Of a stretch of 64,000 nt of DNA, positions 37,179-45,906 are shown piece by piece. The position numbers and the translations under genes were made by a program. Positions within the stretch are counted from its first letter, which is position 1. Every line of letters starts with the position of its first letter. The stretch is from positions 1 to 64,000 of the forward strand of contig CABZMT010000001.1 of assembly GCA_902526965.1 (NCBI GenBank). The letters run 5' to 3'. The stretch comes from an uncultured Alphaproteobacteria bacterium. Lineage in GTDB: Bacteria > Pseudomonadota > Alphaproteobacteria > HIMB59. Under the pieces are notes generated by a model. That model searched no databases, had not been told where the DNA came from, and worked only from the letters and a program-made list of their open reading frames with translations.

Positions 37179-37421
37179 ATGACTGGATGGCCAAAAGATA
37201 ATCAAGGAAGATTAACAAAAACTTTTACTTTTAAAAATTTCCAAAAAAGCTTTGCATTTACTAGTCAAGTCGCAATGCTATCTGAAAAAAAAAATCACCA
37301 CCCTCAAATAATTTTAGATTACGGTAGTGTCACCATCGCTCTTATTTCTCATGACGTTCAGAAAGTCACCCAAAGAGATCTAGATTTAGTAGAGCAAATC
37401 GATAAACTTTATCAAGAATGA
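37179..37421 (+). CDS. phhB: Pterin-4a-carbinolamine dehydratase
   Basis: An 80-residue protein with the DCoH core: RTLTKTF-like start (GRLTKTFTFKNFQKSFAFTSQVA), then KKNHHPQIILDYGSVTIALISHDVQKVTQRDLDLVEQI. The HHP and the later HD contribute the active-site histidines. The enzyme recycles 4a-hydroxytetrahydrobiopterin after aromatic amino acid hydroxylation. No hydroxylase gene is seen in the window, so its role here is open. Length is slightly short. It overlaps the DUF3429 gene by 4 bp. Confidence 0.88.
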   Translation: MTGWPKDNQGRLTKTFTFKNFQKSFAFTSQVAMLSEKKNHHPQIILDYGSVTIALISHDVQKVTQRDLDLVEQIDKLYQE

Positions 37422-37816
37422 TTTACCTTATAGGTATTCCTGGTTTAATCCCTTTTTATCTTTGCTTTTACAATATCGATTTAATCTTTCTTGATTTCGA
37501 TAAAGATATGTTTGTTTACTATTCTGCAGTAATCATGTCGTTTTTAGGTGCCGTGTATTGGGGCGTTTATCTTCAATCAAAAAATAATATCGCAATCTTA
37601 TTTAGTGTTTGCCCTTCAGTTTATGCATTCTTAGTGTTAGCCTTTGATTTAAAATTTGATGAAACAATTGGGTTTTTTATAATCGGCTACTTCATCGTTT
37701 TATGTTTTGATTTCTTTTTTTATTTTAAAGAAAAAATAATTCAAACCGACTATTTCATTTTAAGATTAATATTAACTGCGGGTATAGCCCCAGCGCACAT
37801 TTTATATATTATCTAG
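37418..37816 (+). CDS. DUF3429 membrane protein
   Basis: A 132-residue membrane protein with about five hydrophobic segments. IGIPGLIPFYLCFYN, YYSAVIMSFLGAVYWGVYL and LILTAGIAPAHILYII match the DUF3429 pattern (GLIPF, ILSFLGGIHWG). Function is unknown. It overlaps phhB by 4 bp and converges on the ChrR-like gene with a 7-bp gap. Confidence 0.78.
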   Translation: MIYLIGIPGLIPFYLCFYNIDLIFLDFDKDMFVYYSAVIMSFLGAVYWGVYLQSKNNIAILFSVCPSVYAFLVLAFDLKFDETIGFFIIGYFIVLCFDFFFYFKEKIIQTDYFILRLILTAGIAPAHILYII

Positions 37817-37823
37817 ATTAAAA

Positions 37824-38441
37824 TTAATTTGCTATTAGGTTAAGCAGTTTACCAAATTTACCAGAGAATTTGATTTTACCGTGAGTGTAAGCTAAACCAA
37901 TACATCCAGTTTGCGCATGACCAACGGGTGTGTGGTCGTGATCATCGCTTCTAACCTGAACAGAGCCTTGCTTATAGCTTCCGTACTCATCACTGTAAGA
38001 TCCATGCAATACTAAAAAACTTTCATTTCCCTCGTGAGTGTGTTGAGGAATTTTTGCTCCGGGCATTACGTGAATAAGCTCTAACTTCTCATTATTTTCT
38101 TTTGGAAGAAGAGATGCGACTTTAACATCTTTAAAAGATTTCCATTTAACTTCATTATTTTTTAAATGGCTTCTAAGAGTAATGGGCAATTGGCTAAGCA
38201 ATGGATCGTACTCATAACTGATTTTAGAAAGGGACTTGACATTTTTTGTCTGGCCTAAAACCCTGTCCCATAAATTATCAGAAAGGGGGGTTCCATCTGT
38301 TTTATTCAAAAAATAACCTCCTACTTCATTCATGGCGGAGTTGAGTAGTCTATTTTCAGGATCAATTTCAGCTAAACACTGCTTGAATAAAAGGCTCGCT
38401 GGAGAATTTACAGGTGTACTAAGTATTTCATATGTCATCAA
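37824..38441 (-). CDS. chrR: ChrR-like cupin anti-sigma factor (zinc ligands of the N-domain not seen)
   Basis: The C-terminal cupin (residues about 110-205) has IPQHTHEGNESFLVLHGSYSDEYGSYKQGSVQVRSDDHDHTPV, as in ChrR proteins that hold RpoE-type ECF sigma factors until singlet oxygen or peroxides act. The N-terminal anti-sigma domain of ChrR normally binds zinc through His and Cys residues (H..HxxxCxxC); here the matching stretch (SPASLLFKQCLAEIDPENRLLNSAMNEVGGYFL) has only one Cys and no His. It overlaps the sigma gene by 4 bp, which supports a functional pair. Confidence 0.8.
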   Translation of the reverse strand: MMTYEILSTPVNSPASLLFKQCLAEIDPENRLLNSAMNEVGGYFLNKTDGTPLSDNLWDRVLGQTKNVKSLSKISYEYDPLLSQLPITLRSHLKNNEVKWKSFKDVKVASLLPKENNEKLELIHVMPGAKIPQHTHEGNESFLVLHGSYSDEYGSYKQGSVQVRSDDHDHTPVGHAQTGCIGLAYTHGKIKFSGKFGKLLNLIAN

Positions 38442-39034
38442 TTAACCATACTTTCGTTGTCAGATATTAGATTAGCCATACTGCCATCTTGTTCCAATTT
38501 GCCGCGGATCTTCTCTAAAGCTAGTCGTATCCTTGATTTTACTGTCCCTAAAGGGATTTTCGTGATTTCTGCAATTTCTCCATGTGATTTTTCTTCAAAA
38601 AAATTCATTTTTAATAGATCCAATTGATCTTTTGGAAGGCCATCTAAATATTTTGCAACCATTTCAAATTTTTGATCGTGTTCTATATTTTCTTCAGCTT
38701 TTGACTCGACAGGAGGCAAAATGGCGGTATCAATATCCTCTAAAATGGCTTTTCTTGTTTTTCTTAAGATATCAATTTTTTTGTTTCGAGCGATGGTATA
38801 AATCCATGTACTGGGGGACGCAACAGAGGAGTCATAATAATCAGCTTTGGTCCAAATTATGGTCATGGTTTCTTGAATTATCTCTTCTGCGATGGCTTCA
38901 TCTGCACCAGATTTCATTAAAAAAGATTTTAGTCTTGGACCAAAATAATCGAAAATTTTCTTAAAACTCCCAACATCTTGTCTTTCAGCTATATTTTTTA
39001 ATGCATCCACAAAGGGATTTTTCACTTTCGCCAT
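38438..39034 (-). CDS. rpoE: ECF sigma factor of the RpoE-ChrR type (ECF11)
   Basis: Regions 2 and 4 are clear: ALKNIAERQDVGSFKKIFDYFGPRLKSFL, then EEIIQETMTIIWTKADYYDSSVASPSTWIYTIARNKKIDILRK (region 2), and LPKDQLDLLKMNFFEEKSHGEIAEITKIPLGTVKSRIRLALEKIR (region 4). The track start at 39079 is less likely than ATG 39034 (MAKVKNPF), which has GGAGAG just upstream, giving 199 residues. The linked ChrR-like gene and the order fit the photo-oxidative stress module. No matching target promoter could be assigned with confidence. Confidence 0.93.
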   Translation of the reverse strand: MAKVKNPFVDALKNIAERQDVGSFKKIFDYFGPRLKSFLMKSGADEAIAEEIIQETMTIIWTKADYYDSSVASPSTWIYTIARNKKIDILRKTRKAILEDIDTAILPPVESKAEENIEHDQKFEMVAKYLDGLPKDQLDLLKMNFFEEKSHGEIAEITKIPLGTVKSRIRLALEKIRGKLEQDGSMANLISDNESMVN

Positions 39035-39113
39035 AATCTCTCCAATCATCATCATTCCATTTATTATTTTAAAAAGCAATCTTAATTGGTATATTCTCTG
39101 ACATCAAATCAGG

Positions 39114-39590
39114 ATGTTTAAACGAAATTTATCATATTTAGCTTTAGGCTTGAGCTTATTAATAAATAATGCGTTGGCTAATCACTCCGTAGATTTTGAG
39201 CATGGCAAATGGTCTTTTAAAAAAATAAACAACAAGACTTGCTCTATTTTTCAAGTCCCAACATCTGAAAAGGGCGATTATACAAATAGAGGCGCTGTTC
39301 TTTTTTATGTTTTTAAAGAAGGAGCTGCCGAATACGTCAGAGTAGATGCGGGCTATCCCTATGACTCCCAAAAATATGTAAAGGTAACAATCGACTCAAA
39401 TAACTATCAATTTTTTGGAGAAGATGATTCTGCTTGGTCGATGGCAGACGATACTGTTATTATCAAAGCCTTAAAAGCGGGAAACAAAATGACGGTTGTC
39501 GGGCATTCAAAAAGAGGAACAGAAACAACAGATACATATACGCTCATAGGTTTTACTAGCGCATATAATTCTCTTCAACAAAACTGTTAA
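39114..39590 (+). CDS. Invasion-associated locus B (IalB)-family secreted protein
   Basis: A 158-residue exported protein with signal peptide [21 protein letters not shown]. The mature part contains [34 protein letters not shown] and the C-terminal [23 protein letters not shown], the IalB family signature (SxRGTxTxDxYSLxGFTxA). These are periplasmic or envelope proteins of unclear role; the name comes from Bartonella and does not imply invasion here. It is divergent from the sigma gene and followed 4 bp later by argG. Confidence 0.85.
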   Translation: MFKRNLSYLALGLSLLINNALANHSVDFEHGKWSFKKINNKTCSIFQVPTSEKGDYTNRGAVLFYVFKEGAAEYVRVDAGYPYDSQKYVKVTIDSNNYQFFGEDDSAWSMADDTVIIKALKAGNKMTVVGHSKRGTETTDTYTLIGFTSAYNSLQQNC

Positions 39591-39594
39591 GAAA

Positions 39595-40788
39595 ATGAAA
39601 AATAAAATTGTTTTAGCCTACTCAGGCGGATTAGATACAAGCGTTATTTTAAAATGGTTACAAATTGAATATAACGCCGATGTCATTGCCTATGCAGCAG
39701 ATCTGGGGCAAGGGGCAGAGTTAACAGAAGCCAAAGCTAAAGCAAAAAAACTTGGCGCAAAAAAAATATACATCGAAAATTTAAAAGAAGAATTTGTTCG
39801 TGATTATGTTTTTCCTATGTTTCGTTGTAATACAATCTACGAGGGGGAATATCTTTTAGGAACGTCTATTGCTCGACCACTCATTGCGAAAAGACAAATT
39901 GAAATTGCAAAAAAAGAAAAAGCCAATGCCGTCTCGCATGGCGCCACAGGAAAAGGAAACGACCAGGTTCGCTTTGAGTTTTCTTATTACGCTTTGGAGC
40001 CTAAAATAAAAGTGATTGCACCTTGGAGAGAATGGAACCTGTCATCCAGAATAAAACTTCTAGAATTTGCAGCTAAAAATAAAATTCCTATTATGAAACA
40101 TAATAAAAAAGAGTCGCCTTATAGTGTGGACGCCAATATATTACACCGATCAGCGGAGGGAAAAATCCTTGAAGATCCTTGGAAAAGACCACCGGAAAAT
40201 GTGTTTGGTATCTCTAAAAGCCCTCAGTCAGCCCCTAATAAAGAGTCAATAATCACCATTCAATTTAAAAACGGTGACCCCATTGCTATTAACGGTAAAA
40301 AACTCTCACCATTTAATCTATTAGAAAAACTCAATAAATTAGGCGCAGCTAATGGAATAGGAAGAGTAGACATAGTGGAGAACAGATATGTCGGAATAAA
40401 ATCACGTGGTGTTTATGAAACACCAGGTGGAACAATTCTTTTAAAAGCTCACCGAGCTATGGAAAGCATTACTTTGGATAAAGAAGAGGTTTTTACGAAA
40501 GACGAACTCATGCCAAAGTACGCGAGATTAGTTTATAACGGGTATTGGTTTGCACCGGAAAGATTGATGATGCAAAAAGCAATTGATGCTACTCAGAAAA
40601 GAGTGAATGGACAAGTTAAGATAGCCCTTTATAAAGGTAACGTGATTCTTATTGGAAGACAATCACCAAACAGCTTATATGATGAAGACTTAGCAACCTT
40701 TGAGTCTTCCAATTATGATCAAAGAGATGCAGAGGGTTTTATTAAACTCAATGCCTTAAGACTAAAAAAAAATAAACTTAAATTTTAA
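39595..40788 (+). CDS. argG: Argininosuccinate synthase
   Basis: Condenses citrulline and aspartate using ATP. The PP-loop [17 protein letters not shown] is at residues 6-22; [13 protein letters not shown] and [22 protein letters not shown] are catalytic blocks; [13 protein letters not shown]-like [18 protein letters not shown] follows. Length 397 is typical. This gene starts 4 bp after the IalB-family gene. It is more G/C rich in codon use than many neighbours, which is common for conserved, well-expressed genes. Confidence 0.98.
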   Translation: MKNKIVLAYSGGLDTSVILKWLQIEYNADVIAYAADLGQGAELTEAKAKAKKLGAKKIYIENLKEEFVRDYVFPMFRCNTIYEGEYLLGTSIARPLIAKRQIEIAKKEKANAVSHGATGKGNDQVRFEFSYYALEPKIKVIAPWREWNLSSRIKLLEFAAKNKIPIMKHNKKESPYSVDANILHRSAEGKILEDPWKRPPENVFGISKSPQSAPNKESIITIQFKNGDPIAINGKKLSPFNLLEKLNKLGAANGIGRVDIVENRYVGIKSRGVYETPGGTILLKAHRAMESITLDKEEVFTKDELMPKYARLVYNGYWFAPERLMMQKAIDATQKRVNGQVKIALYKGNVILIGRQSPNSLYDEDLATFESSNYDQRDAEGFIKLNALRLKKNKLKF

Positions 40789-40800
40789 TTTTTTATTATT

Positions 40801-41709
40801 TTAAATAGACCGAGGGTCATCCAGATCCGCATGACGATAAGCGGAAGTGACAGTATTTCTTAACAAACATGCAATTGTCATTGGACCAACACCTCCAGGT
40901 ACTGGAGTAATCATAGAAGCTTTTGTTGAGGCACTTTCAAAATCTACATCACCAACAATTTTACTTCCCTCACTCCCATCTTCTTTCGTGATAGGTATTC
41001 TATTGATTCCAACATCAATAACGACAGCACCTTCTTTTAACCAATTTGCATCAATCATCTCTGCCCTGCCAATGGCGGCCACAATAATATCTGCTTGTGC
41101 GCAAACGTGTTCTATCTCTTTAGTTTTAGAGTGGACCACCGTAACGGTACAAGACTCTTCAATTAAAAGTTGTGACATCGGTTTTCCCACGATGTTTGAT
41201 CTTCCGATTACAACTGCATTCTTTCCTTTTAAGTCCTCCACTTTATCTTTCAAAAGCAACAGAGAACCAAGAGGAGTGCAGGGAATAAATGCTTTTTTCA
41301 ACATAGCCCCACCAATAGATAGCCTACCGGCATTAATAGCATGAAATCCATCGACGTCTTTTTCAACGACTATGGTATCAATAACTTTTCTCTCGTCAAT
41401 TTGTTCAGGGAGTGGTAATTGCACTAAAATACCATGGACTGAACTATCGATATTTAGTTCATCAATTAATTTTAGTAATGTCTCTTGATCTGTGCTGGCA
41501 TCTAACTTGAAATCTTTGGTTTTGATATTGCACTCAGCGGCCATTTTGGATTTTTGGCCTACATAAACCTTACTGGCAGGATTTTCTCCAACTAAGACTA
41601 CTGCTAAGCAAGGTTTTACTTGTTTTTGACTAATTAATTTATCAGCGTCATCTCTAACCTCTGCTCTAATTTTTGCTGCAAAAGCTTTTCCGTCAATTAT
41701 TTCTGCCAT
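40801..41709 (-). CDS. folD: Bifunctional methylene-THF dehydrogenase / methenyl-THF cyclohydrolase
   Basis: FolD interconverts one-carbon folates with NADP. CLAVVLVGENPASKVYVGQKSKMA holds the catalytic Tyr/Lys; GILVQLPLPEQIDERKVIDTI and PCTPLGSLLLL follow; the NADP site is NAVVIGRSNIVGKPMSQLL; VDVGINR and ITPVPGGVGPMTIACLLRNT end it. The track start at 41748 adds 13 residues not typical of FolD; ATG 41709 (MAEIIDGKAFA) is preceded by GGGAGAA and is preferred, giving 302 residues. It lies 13 bp after yggT. Confidence 0.97.
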   Translation of the reverse strand: MAEIIDGKAFAAKIRAEVRDDADKLISQKQVKPCLAVVLVGENPASKVYVGQKSKMAAECNIKTKDFKLDASTDQETLLKLIDELNIDSSVHGILVQLPLPEQIDERKVIDTIVVEKDVDGFHAINAGRLSIGGAMLKKAFIPCTPLGSLLLLKDKVEDLKGKNAVVIGRSNIVGKPMSQLLIEESCTVTVVHSKTKEIEHVCAQADIIVAAIGRAEMIDANWLKEGAVVIDVGINRIPITKEDGSEGSKIVGDVDFESASTKASMITPVPGGVGPMTIACLLRNTVTSAYRHADLDDPRSI

Positions 41710-41722
41710 TTTTATTCTCCCT

Positions 41723-42010
41723 TTATTGCCCTCTTGGCCAATATTCAATTAATAAATCTTTAAACAAATAAATAAGTAATATTAATAGCACCGGAGAGAT
41801 ATCTATTCCTCCAAAGTTAGGCAGATATCTTCGAATATAATTTAGAGGAGGATCAGTGAGTTTCTTTAAACTTTCAAAAACTCTCCATAAAAATACATTT
41901 TGGCTATTTAAAATATTAAAGTGAAACAACCAAGATACGACTACGTAAAAGAATACAATTAAAGTGTAAAAATCTAGCAGTCTTACCAAAAAGAGTAGTA
42001 GTGAATTCAC
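41723..42010 (-). CDS. yggT: YggT-family membrane protein
   Basis: A 95-residue protein with two hydrophobic segments: LLLFLVRLLDFYTLIVFFYVVVSWLF and ISPVLLILLIYLFKDLL. Between them lies LKKLTDPPLNYIRRYLPNFGGIDISP, the YggT signature (TDPxLxPxRxxxPxxGGxDxSP). YggT proteins occur near septum/cell-envelope genes; the role is not settled. It precedes folD by 13 bp, probably in one transcript. Confidence 0.92.
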   Translation of the reverse strand: MNSLLLFLVRLLDFYTLIVFFYVVVSWLFHFNILNSQNVFLWRVFESLKKLTDPPLNYIRRYLPNFGGIDISPVLLILLIYLFKDLLIEYWPRGQ

Positions 42011-42032
42011 TGTGATAAATTATAAAAAATTA

Positions 42033-42797
42033 TTATTCGCGTCTATTAAATAAGAAATTTCTACATCGCTCTGATTGGGGATTCGAGAAAACTGTGTCAG
42101 GATGTCCTTGTTCTTCCACTAAGCCATCATGAAGAAAAATTACATTATTTGAAACTTTCCGAGCAAATTCCATTTCATGAGTTACCACTAACATCGTTTT
42201 TCCTCCCTCAGCTAATTTTCTTATTACAGATAAAACTTCATCAACTAGTTCTGGATCTAAGGAGGAAGTTGGTTCATCAAAAAGTAAAACTTCTGGCGAG
42301 ATTGCTAAGGCTCGAGCTATCGCTGCTCGTTGCTGTTGTCCCCCAGATAAATGTGCTGGGTATTCATTAGCCTTTTCTTCTATTCCGACTTGTTTTAACA
42401 ATTCCATTCCCATATTTTCTGACTCTTGTTTATCTTTTCCTAATACATGAATTGGAGCTTCTATAATATTTTCTAAAATCGTCATATGAGTCCATAGATT
42501 AAAGCTCTGAAAAACCATACCCAGTTTTTTTCTAATAGAGGTAATTTTTGATTGTATGTTTTTGTTAGGGCTATCAAGATCTTCTTTTTGACAATCGATA
42601 ATTTCTCCTAGAACGTTTATTGTCCCAGAGTTAGGAGTTTCTAAAAAATTGATACACCTTAAAAGAGTACTTTTTCCTGAGCCTGAACTTCCGATAATGC
42701 TTATTACATCACCTTGATTGGCGAGCAAATCAACACCTTGTAATACATTATTATCACCAAAACTTTTTTCTAATCTGCTTAACTCTAATATTTTCAT
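42033..42797 (-). CDS. Polar amino-acid ABC transporter ATPase (HisP-like)
   Basis: ATPase of 254 residues. Walker A SIIGSSGSGKSTLLRCINFLE near residues 33-53, Q-loop MVFQSFNLWTHMTILENI, signature LSGGQQQRAAIARALA, Walker B VLLFDEPTSSLDPELVDEVL and H-switch VVTHEMEFA are all intact. The FNLWTHMTxLxN motif and the insertion before it place it with histidine/arginine/lysine-type importers. It most likely serves the binding protein and two permeases at 43984-47618, but it is on the opposite strand and separated from them by two bactofilin genes. Confidence 0.93.
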   Translation of the reverse strand: MKILELSRLEKSFGDNNVLQGVDLLANQGDVISIIGSSGSGKSTLLRCINFLETPNSGTINVLGEIIDCQKEDLDSPNKNIQSKITSIRKKLGMVFQSFNLWTHMTILENIIEAPIHVLGKDKQESENMGMELLKQVGIEEKANEYPAHLSGGQQQRAAIARALAISPEVLLFDEPTSSLDPELVDEVLSVIRKLAEGGKTMLVVTHEMEFARKVSNNVIFLHDGLVEEQGHPDTVFSNPQSERCRNFLFNRRE

Positions 42798-43020
42798 TTC
42801 TTACTTAATATTTCATTTTTTCTAATTCATTGATATTGTTAGAAGATAAACGTAAATAATAATAAATACATATGTTATAAGATTTACTTAAATTACTTGT
42901 TAATTAAAAAAGTCAATAAAATCAACGTTTATTACATTAAATTCAATTTTTTCAATCTTAAGATTATGCTTTTATGCAAACTAAGCATATAATTATTTGC
43001 AGTTTAAATAGAAGTTTGTC
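42798..43020. other. Divergent intergenic region between ABC ATPase and bactofilin genes
   Basis: This 223-bp AT-rich gap carries the promoters of both divergent units. It contains a 7-bp inverted repeat, TATGCTT (42965-42971) and AAGCATA (42983-42989), with an 11-bp spacer, about 30-55 bp before the bactofilin ATG. No small ORF or RNA gene was found in it. The repeat could be an operator but is not significant on its own in such AT-rich DNA. Confidence 0.35.
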
Positions 43021-43488
43021 ATGAGCTCTGAAGAACACGATACTTTTAATAAAGACCAAGAAACAGTTGAAGAATATGCGGGCAACGACTCTAAGACTGT
43101 TAACATTGGCGCTGGAGTGAGAATTGAGGGACGAATAGATGGAGCTGAAGTTTCAGATATCTCCGGATCCTTGAGCGGAACAATTAAATCATCAAACATA
43201 AATTTAAATAGTTCAGGAATTTTTAATGGAGACATGTCAGGAAGTGACATAACTATCTCAGGTAACGTTGAGGGAGATATTAACAGTGACCAATATTTGG
43301 TTGTTAACCAATCAGCTAACATTAAAGGGACTATAGAATATTCATCATTGCAGGTGAACTATGGTGCCAAAATACAAGGAACAATCAGGCATAGGGGCAG
43401 TGTTCATTCATATTCAACCGATTTGGATCCTATTGAAAAAGAAGATAAAATTGAAAATGTTCTAAATGAACAAAAAGAGGATATTTAA
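43021..43488 (+). CDS. Bactofilin (polymer-forming cytoskeletal protein), copy 1
   Basis: A 155-residue bactofilin. The central domain is a run of short right-handed beta-helix repeats: VNIGAGVRIEGRIDGAEVSDISGSLSGTIKSSNINL, then GIFNGDMSGSDITISGNVEGDINSDQYLVVNQSANIKGTIEYSSL and VNYGAKIQGTIRHRG. The flanking N- and C-termini are charged and disordered, as is usual. Bactofilins polymerise without nucleotide and organise membrane-associated machinery such as stalk or peptidoglycan enzymes. It overlaps the second bactofilin by one base. Confidence 0.92.
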   Translation: MSSEEHDTFNKDQETVEEYAGNDSKTVNIGAGVRIEGRIDGAEVSDISGSLSGTIKSSNINLNSSGIFNGDMSGSDITISGNVEGDINSDQYLVVNQSANIKGTIEYSSLQVNYGAKIQGTIRHRGSVHSYSTDLDPIEKEDKIENVLNEQKEDI

Positions 43489-43871
43489 TGTCAATATTTG
43501 GTAGCAGTGAAAAAAAAGTTGAGGAAAAAACAACTTTTAATTTTGATATAGATAAAGAAAATATTAATCAGTCGAAATTAGCTAAAGATATCAAAATAAA
43601 TGGTTCGATTGAGGCTAAAGATTATATTGATTTTGCAGGATATCTTTCTGGTACAATAAAATCATCAACAATTTATTTAAAATCTAACTCATATGTTAAA
43701 GGCACTATCACTGGAGATACAATTACGATAGAAGGAGAGGTTGATGGTGATATACATGCAAAAGATCTGCATATTAAATCAACTGCTAAAATTAAAGGGA
43801 ATATTCGTTATAATAATATTGATATTCAAAATGGTAGCATTATCAATGCAGAGCTTTTTTACTCTTCTTAA
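43488..43871 (+). CDS. Bactofilin, copy 2
   Basis: A 127-residue bactofilin beginning one base before the end of copy 1. The beta-helix repeats read AKDIKINGSIEAKDYIDFAGYLSGTIKSSTIYLKSNSYVKGTITGDTITIEGEVDGDIHAKDLHIKSTAKIKGNIRYNNI. The block SGTIKSS occurs in both proteins, but they are otherwise diverged, so this is an old tandem duplication and not a recent copy. It ends with INAELFYSS and lacks the long C-terminal tail of copy 1. The two may co-polymerise. Confidence 0.92.
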   Translation: MSIFGSSEKKVEEKTTFNFDIDKENINQSKLAKDIKINGSIEAKDYIDFAGYLSGTIKSSTIYLKSNSYVKGTITGDTITIEGEVDGDIHAKDLHIKSTAKIKGNIRYNNIDIQNGSIINAELFYSS

Positions 43872-43983
43872 ATTTTAGGAAAAATTCTATAGCGATTTCA
43901 GAAAAAGTTTATCTATTTATTACAATATAGTTTATATTTTATTTATTATTATTCTATCTCATAGGGGAAGAACAAGGAGAAAA

Positions 43984-44709
43984 ATGATGAAAAAAATAAT
44001 ACTGTCAGCTCTTGCTGCCTTTTTTATGGTTAGTTCTGCTTATGCTGACACCGTAAGAATGGGTACTGAGGGAGCTTATCCTCCATATAACTTTATTAAT
44101 GATAATGGCGAAGTTGATGGATTCGAAAAAGATGTTGGCGACATGCTTTGTATTCGTGCAAATCTAGATTGCGTTTGGGTTATAAATGAGTGGGATTCTA
44201 TTATTCCTAATTTAGTATCTGGTAACTACGATACAATTATTGCTGGTATGTCAATTACTGCAGAGCGTGATGAAGTGATTGACTTTACACAAGATTATTT
44301 TCCACCATCTCCATCAGTTTACATGGGCATGAGTGGTGCAGACATTGATGTAGATAGTGCTGTCATTGCAGCTCAAACTGCAACTATTCAAGCTGGTTAT
44401 GTAGCTGAAAGTGGAGCAACTCTGGTTGAATTTGCAACAGCAGAAGAGACAATTTCTGCAGTACAAAATGGTGAAGCGGATGCTGTTTTAGCTGATGGTG
44501 ACTACCTCGCATCCATTATTGCGGAGTCAAATGGAGATTTCGCTAATATAGGAGAAGTTTCTATTGGCGGCGGTGTAGGAATGGGTATCCGTGAATCTGA
44601 CGGAGAGTTAAAGGCAAAAATGAATGCAGCAATTAGCTCTATGAAGGAAGATGGATCTTTGAATGCACTAATTAAAAAGTGGTTTGGTTTCGAAGCCGCA
44701 ACTTTTTAA
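43984..44709 (+). CDS. Polar amino-acid ABC transporter substrate-binding protein
   Basis: A 241-residue periplasmic binding protein (SBP family 3). Signal MKKIILSALAAFFMVSSAYA is followed by VRMGTEGAYPPYNFINDNGEVDGFEKDVGDMLC, the SBP_bac_3 start, then SIIPNLVSGNYDTIIAGMSITAERDEVIDFTQDY, the ligand-binding block (Arg for the carboxylate). EDGSLNALIKKWFG ends it. AAGGAGAAAAATG provides a strong ribosome site, and a terminator follows immediately, so its level can exceed that of the permeases. Ligand is probably an amino acid or derivative. Confidence 0.94.
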   Translation: MMKKIILSALAAFFMVSSAYADTVRMGTEGAYPPYNFINDNGEVDGFEKDVGDMLCIRANLDCVWVINEWDSIIPNLVSGNYDTIIAGMSITAERDEVIDFTQDYFPPSPSVYMGMSGADIDVDSAVIAAQTATIQAGYVAESGATLVEFATAEETISAVQNGEADAVLADGDYLASIIAESNGDFANIGEVSIGGGVGMGIRESDGELKAKMNAAISSMKEDGSLNALIKKWFGFEAATF

Positions 44710-44732
44710 GACTATTTTATTTAAATTACAAA

Positions 44733-44768
44733 ATATGAGGGCGCTTATCCCGTCCTCATATTTTTTTT
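44733..44768 (+). terminator. Rho-independent terminator after the substrate-binding protein
   Basis: ATGAGGGCG (44735-44743) pairs with CGTCCTCAT (44751-44759), with one G-U pair, around a 7-nt loop, and is followed by A and eight T. It would reduce transcription into the downstream oxidoreductase and permease genes, a common way to set a high binding-protein to permease ratio. Confidence 0.85.
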
Positions 44769-44819
44769 CATACTATTTATTCAATAAACACTCAAACATA
44801 ATATAAAGTCCAATGTACA

Positions 44820-45905
44820 ATGATCATAGTTGGTGCAGGAATCGTAGGAGCATCTTTTGCGTACCATGCCCATCAAAAGGGTGTAAATCAAATTACTGTT
44901 TTATCTTCTGATCTCCCAGGGGATAAAAACCAAGCTACCACTAATACTTGGGGTTGGGTTAATGGATATGCCAGTAATGACAAAAGCTATGCCTCTTTTC
45001 GTCAGGCCAATTTGAACTACTGGCCAAAATTAATAAATGAGATTTCAAACTTAATGTATTCCTCTAAGGGTTCATTTATTTGGGACCTTGATGAGAAGGA
45101 ACTTTATAAAACCATAAAACAACATCAAAGTTGGGGCCAATCGGTAAAAATATCAACTAAATCGGAGTTACAAGGGCACTTACCAAACTTAATAAATATC
45201 CCAACATCGGCTGGCTTTGGTGCAAATGACTTGGCCATTGAGGGGGTTAGGGCAACACAAGAACTTTTCAAAGCAAGTGAATCAAAAATAATTAAAGTTA
45301 ATGTTAAAGAGCTGGTTTGCGAAAATAATGAAGTTACAGGTGTGAGAACTGATGATGATGTTATTTATGATAATGAAGTAGTAATAACCGCAGGTCTTGG
45401 CGCTCCTGATTTATTATCAACCATAGATATTCATTTTGAGATGCGATCGAGTTTAGGTTTGTTAGCTTATACAAATCCTTTACCAAGTTTATTAAATCAC
45501 CCAATCATAGGTTTTGACTTCCATGCTCGGCAAGATTACAAAGGCAGGTTAATAATCGGTGGAAAATTCGATGATGACGCAAGCAACGAGCAAAATCAAA
45601 AGGAAACTGCTGAAAAACTAGTTCAAGACATGGCAACTAGGCTCAACTATAATGGAAATATGGCTTTAGATTATTTTACAATTGGTAGCAGGCCATTGCC
45701 CATTGACGGAAGGCCAAAGATAGGCCGCCTTGTAAGCCGTAAAGGTAAAAAAATTAATGGAGTTTATTTAGCAGTTATGCATTCAGGTATAACCAATGCA
45801 CCCTTAGCAGGGAAGCTTGGTATCGATGAAATTATTACAGGTAAAAGAGATAATTTAATTCAAGATTTTTCCCCCCAAATACTAAATATGTTAGAGAATT
45901 TATAG
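44820..45905 (+). CDS. DAO-type FAD-dependent oxidoreductase
   Basis: A 361-residue flavoprotein of the D-amino-acid oxidase (DAO) fold. The FAD motif MIIVGAGIVGASFAYHAHQKG begins the protein; EVVITAGLGAPDLL and the C-terminal TIGSRPLPIDGRPKIGRLV ... YLAVMHSGITNAPLAG match DAO family blocks (GxRPxxxDxxPxIG, HSGxTxAP). Such enzymes oxidise glycine, sarcosine, D-amino acids or proline-like amines. Its place between the binding protein and permeases suggests that it acts on the imported compound. The substrate itself is unknown. Confidence 0.87.
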   Translation: MIIVGAGIVGASFAYHAHQKGVNQITVLSSDLPGDKNQATTNTWGWVNGYASNDKSYASFRQANLNYWPKLINEISNLMYSSKGSFIWDLDEKELYKTIKQHQSWGQSVKISTKSELQGHLPNLINIPTSAGFGANDLAIEGVRATQELFKASESKIIKVNVKELVCENNEVTGVRTDDDVIYDNEVVITAGLGAPDLLSTIDIHFEMRSSLGLLAYTNPLPSLLNHPIIGFDFHARQDYKGRLIIGGKFDDDASNEQNQKETAEKLVQDMATRLNYNGNMALDYFTIGSRPLPIDGRPKIGRLVSRKGKKINGVYLAVMHSGITNAPLAGKLGIDEIITGKRDNLIQDFSPQILNMLENL

Positions 45906-45906
45906 G

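Noticed and set aside
40403-40408. CACGTG core in argG (also at 6987-6992 in rsmG)
   Set aside because: The flanks do not match parS (AAATCACGTGGTGT and ACAGCACGTGCATT), so they are chance hexamers.
40847-41344. 165-aa plus-strand ORF within folD
   Set aside because: Antisense to a well-supported FolD; the translation has no domain pattern.
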